From: an uncultured Collinsella sp.
GTDB lineage: Bacteria; Actinomycetota; Coriobacteriia; Coriobacteriales; Coriobacteriaceae
Direction of reading: 5' to 3'
Length of the DNA: 14,319 nucleotides
NCBI GenBank assembly: GCA_938036665.1
Contig: CALHWR010000084.1
Location: forward strand, 1-14,319
The position numbers and the translations under genes are program-made. Under the pieces are notes generated by a model that ran no database searches, was not told where the DNA came from, and saw nothing but the letters and a program-made list of their open reading frames with translations. Shown here piece by piece: positions 13,073 through 14,319 of this stretch (position 1 is its first letter; every line of letters begins with the position of its first letter).

Positions 13073-13124
13073 TTTACCCCCGTATCAACAGTGTGCGGGG
13101 GTAAACTTATTCGCATGTTATAAC
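13073..13124 (+). promoter_or_regulatory. Inverted repeat and extended -10 upstream of phosphofructokinase
   Basis: TTTACCCCCG (13073-13082) and CGGGGGTAAA (13096-13105) form a perfect 10-bp inverted repeat with a 13-base centre. Downstream TATAAC (13119-13124) has TG at 13116-13117, an extended -10, with no -35 match; the repeat would overlap the -35 zone. Predicted start near 13131 falls on the ribosome binding site GGAAGGA (13131-13137), which is tight, so the promoter assignment is uncertain. The hairpin lacks a U-tract and is not a good terminator for the upstream gene. Confidence 0.4.
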
Positions 13125-13143
13125 TTGCCCGGAAGGATTCATC

Positions 13144-14223
13144 ATGCTTAGGATCGGTCTTCTTACCAGTGGCGGCGACTGCCAAGCGCTCAACGCCACC
13201 ATGCGCGGCATCGTCAAAACGCTTATGACCAATAGCAAAGAACCTATCGAGATCTACGGTTTTGAGGACGGCTACCAGGGCCTTATCTACAGCAAGTTCC
13301 GCGTCATGACGCCCGCCGATTTTAGCGGTATCCTCACCCGCGGCGGCACCATTCTGGGCACGAGCCGCACGCCGTTCAAGCGCCTGGATACCCCCGAAGC
13401 CGATGGTGTCGAGAAGGTGCCGGCGATGGTCCACACCTATCATAAGCTGCAGCTCGACTGCCTGTTTATGCTAGGCGGTAACGGCTCCACCAAGACCGCC
13501 AACCGCCTGCGCGAAGAGGGCCTCAACGTTATCGCCCTGCCCAAGACCATCGATAACGACACTTGGGGCACCGAGCTGACGTTTGGTTTTACGAGCGCCA
13601 TCGACGTCGCCACCAAGTGCATCGACGACATCCACACTACCGCCTCGAGCCATGGGCGCGTGTTCGTTATCGAGATCATGGGCCACAAGGTTGGCTGGAT
13701 TCCACTGTACGCCGGCGTCGCGGGCGGCGCGGATGTCATCTTGATTCCCGAAATCCCCTACGACATGGATAACGTCATCAAGACCATCGAACATCGCATG
13801 GAGACCGGCAGCCGCTTTACCATCGTGGCCGTCGCCGAGGGCGCTATCTCCAAGGAGGACGCGACTCTGTCCAAGAAGGAGTACAAGAAGAAGCTCGCCG
13901 AGCGCACGAGCCCGTCGATTGTCTACGACATCGCCAAGGAGATCGAGGCCAAGACCGGTCGCGAGACCCGCGTCGCCATCCCCGGCCACACGCAGCGCGG
14001 CGGTCAGCCCGACGCCCAGGACCGCATCTTTGCGACCCAGTGCGGTGTCGAGGCCGCGCTTGGCTGCCTGCGCGGCGAGTTTGGCTACATGATTGCCCTG
14101 CGCGACGGCAAGATGTGCCATATGCCGCTCGAGGATGTCGCCGGCAAGCTCAAGTACGTCGATCCCCAGAGCGATCTGGTGCGCGAGGCCAAAGCGTTGG
14201 GCATCAGCTTCGGCGACGAATAG
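13144..14223 (+). CDS. 6-phosphofructokinase (variant with GGNGS donor motif)
   Basis: Phosphorylates fructose 6-phosphate to the 1,6-bisphosphate in glycolysis. 359 residues, slightly longer than the roughly 320 of E. coli PfkA. Motifs: TSGGDCQALNA (8-18), donor site GGNGSTKTAN (111-120), catalytic PKTIDND (133-139, base D137), IMGHKVGW (178-185), VAEGA (230-234, E232 for substrate) and GHTQRGGQPD (281-290). At the positions used to predict the donor, this protein has G114 (ATP-type, where PPi enzymes have Asp) but K134 (common in PPi enzymes and in ATP enzymes derived from them), and N113 replaces the usual Asp of GGDGS. ATP is the more likely donor. GGAAGGA precedes ATG 13144. Monocistronic in view. 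Confidence 0.93.
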   Translation: MLRIGLLTSGGDCQALNATMRGIVKTLMTNSKEPIEIYGFEDGYQGLIYSKFRVMTPADFSGILTRGGTILGTSRTPFKRLDTPEADGVEKVPAMVHTYHKLQLDCLFMLGGNGSTKTANRLREEGLNVIALPKTIDNDTWGTELTFGFTSAIDVATKCIDDIHTTASSHGRVFVIEIMGHKVGWIPLYAGVAGGADVILIPEIPYDMDNVIKTIEHRMETGSRFTIVAVAEGAISKEDATLSKKEYKKKLAERTSPSIVYDIAKEIEAKTGRETRVAIPGHTQRGGQPDAQDRIFATQCGVEAALGCLRGEFGYMIALRDGKMCHMPLEDVAGKLKYVDPQSDLVREAKALGISFGDE

Positions 14224-14271
14224 CCTCGGCCGAAATCCATCCCATCGGGCCCTCCGACCCCGTCCGACGTA

Positions 14272-14319
14272 TTTCGATTTGGCTCCTCCCTTGACTCCGT
14301 CAAAGGTCGCCAATCGAAA
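14272..14319. repeat. Hairpin at window end
   Basis: TTTCGATTTGGC (14272-14283) pairs with GCCAATCGAAA (14309-14319) with one bulged base, and an inner TTGAC/GTCAA pair (14291-14295 / 14299-14303) sits in the loop. The element may continue past the window. It may be the terminator of the phosphofructokinase gene or a dispersed repeat; the tail is not visible. Confidence 0.5.

Noticed and set aside
13471..14313. A 280-codon open frame on the minus strand opposite phosphofructokinase
   Set aside because: Shadow of the third-codon-position GC bias; the plus-strand product has every PFK motif.

Overview
The window looks like chromosomal DNA of a gut Coriobacteriia, most likely Collinsella or a close relative. 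This rests on the moderately high GC of the housekeeping part, strong AGGAG-type ribosome binding sites, the protein families present (a Coriobacteriia/Clostridia-like phosphofructokinase variant, a choloylglycine-hydrolase-family enzyme, a SEC-C methionine aminopeptidase) and short dispersed hairpin repeats. The genus is inferred from overall impression, not from a marker gene.

Region 1 (1-3610, all minus strand) is accessory in character and visibly less GC-rich than the rest. It holds a three-gene ABC exporter operon: an ATPase and two six-helix ABC-2 permeases, an organisation like the bacteriocin/lantibiotic self-protection (LanFEG/Bcr) exporters. Upstream of it is a DUF2975 membrane protein coupled to a small XRE-family regulator, the arrangement known as YoaS-YozG in Bacillus subtilis. 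Both operons carry a dyad of the same 34-base outer geometry (TATCG-N24-CGATA) just upstream of the first gene. At the ABC operon the dyad covers the -10 element of a promoter with a perfect TTGACA. The simplest hypothesis is one regulator controlling both operons.

Region 2 (3649-6060, minus strand) is a signalling operon: a GGDEF-receiver-HD-GYP fusion followed by a lone Hpt protein. The GGDEF active site is degenerate (GCDKF) but the c-di-GMP inhibitory-site motif RxxD is kept, while the HD-GYP phosphodiesterase looks intact. No histidine kinase is present in the window.

Region 3 (6209-14319) is a run of mostly unlinked metabolic genes: an alpha/beta hydrolase (minus), a COG0731-type radical SAM protein (plus), a methionine aminopeptidase with N-terminal SEC-C zinc motif (plus), a D-2-hydroxyacid dehydrogenase (plus), an M18 aminopeptidase (minus), a membrane-anchored Ntn-hydrolase of the choloylglycine hydrolase family (plus), and a phosphofructokinase with an unusual phosphoryl-donor motif (plus).

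The gaps of region 3 are rich in inverted repeats: a 20-bp perfect-stem element at 8050-8116, two copies of a conserved-loop hairpin flanking the dehydrogenase (9136-9170 and 10334-10373) with a compensatory base change, and a nested terminator complex at 10129-10256. No tRNA, rRNA, CRISPR array, transposase or prophage gene was seen. No stretch above 300 bases lacks a gene.
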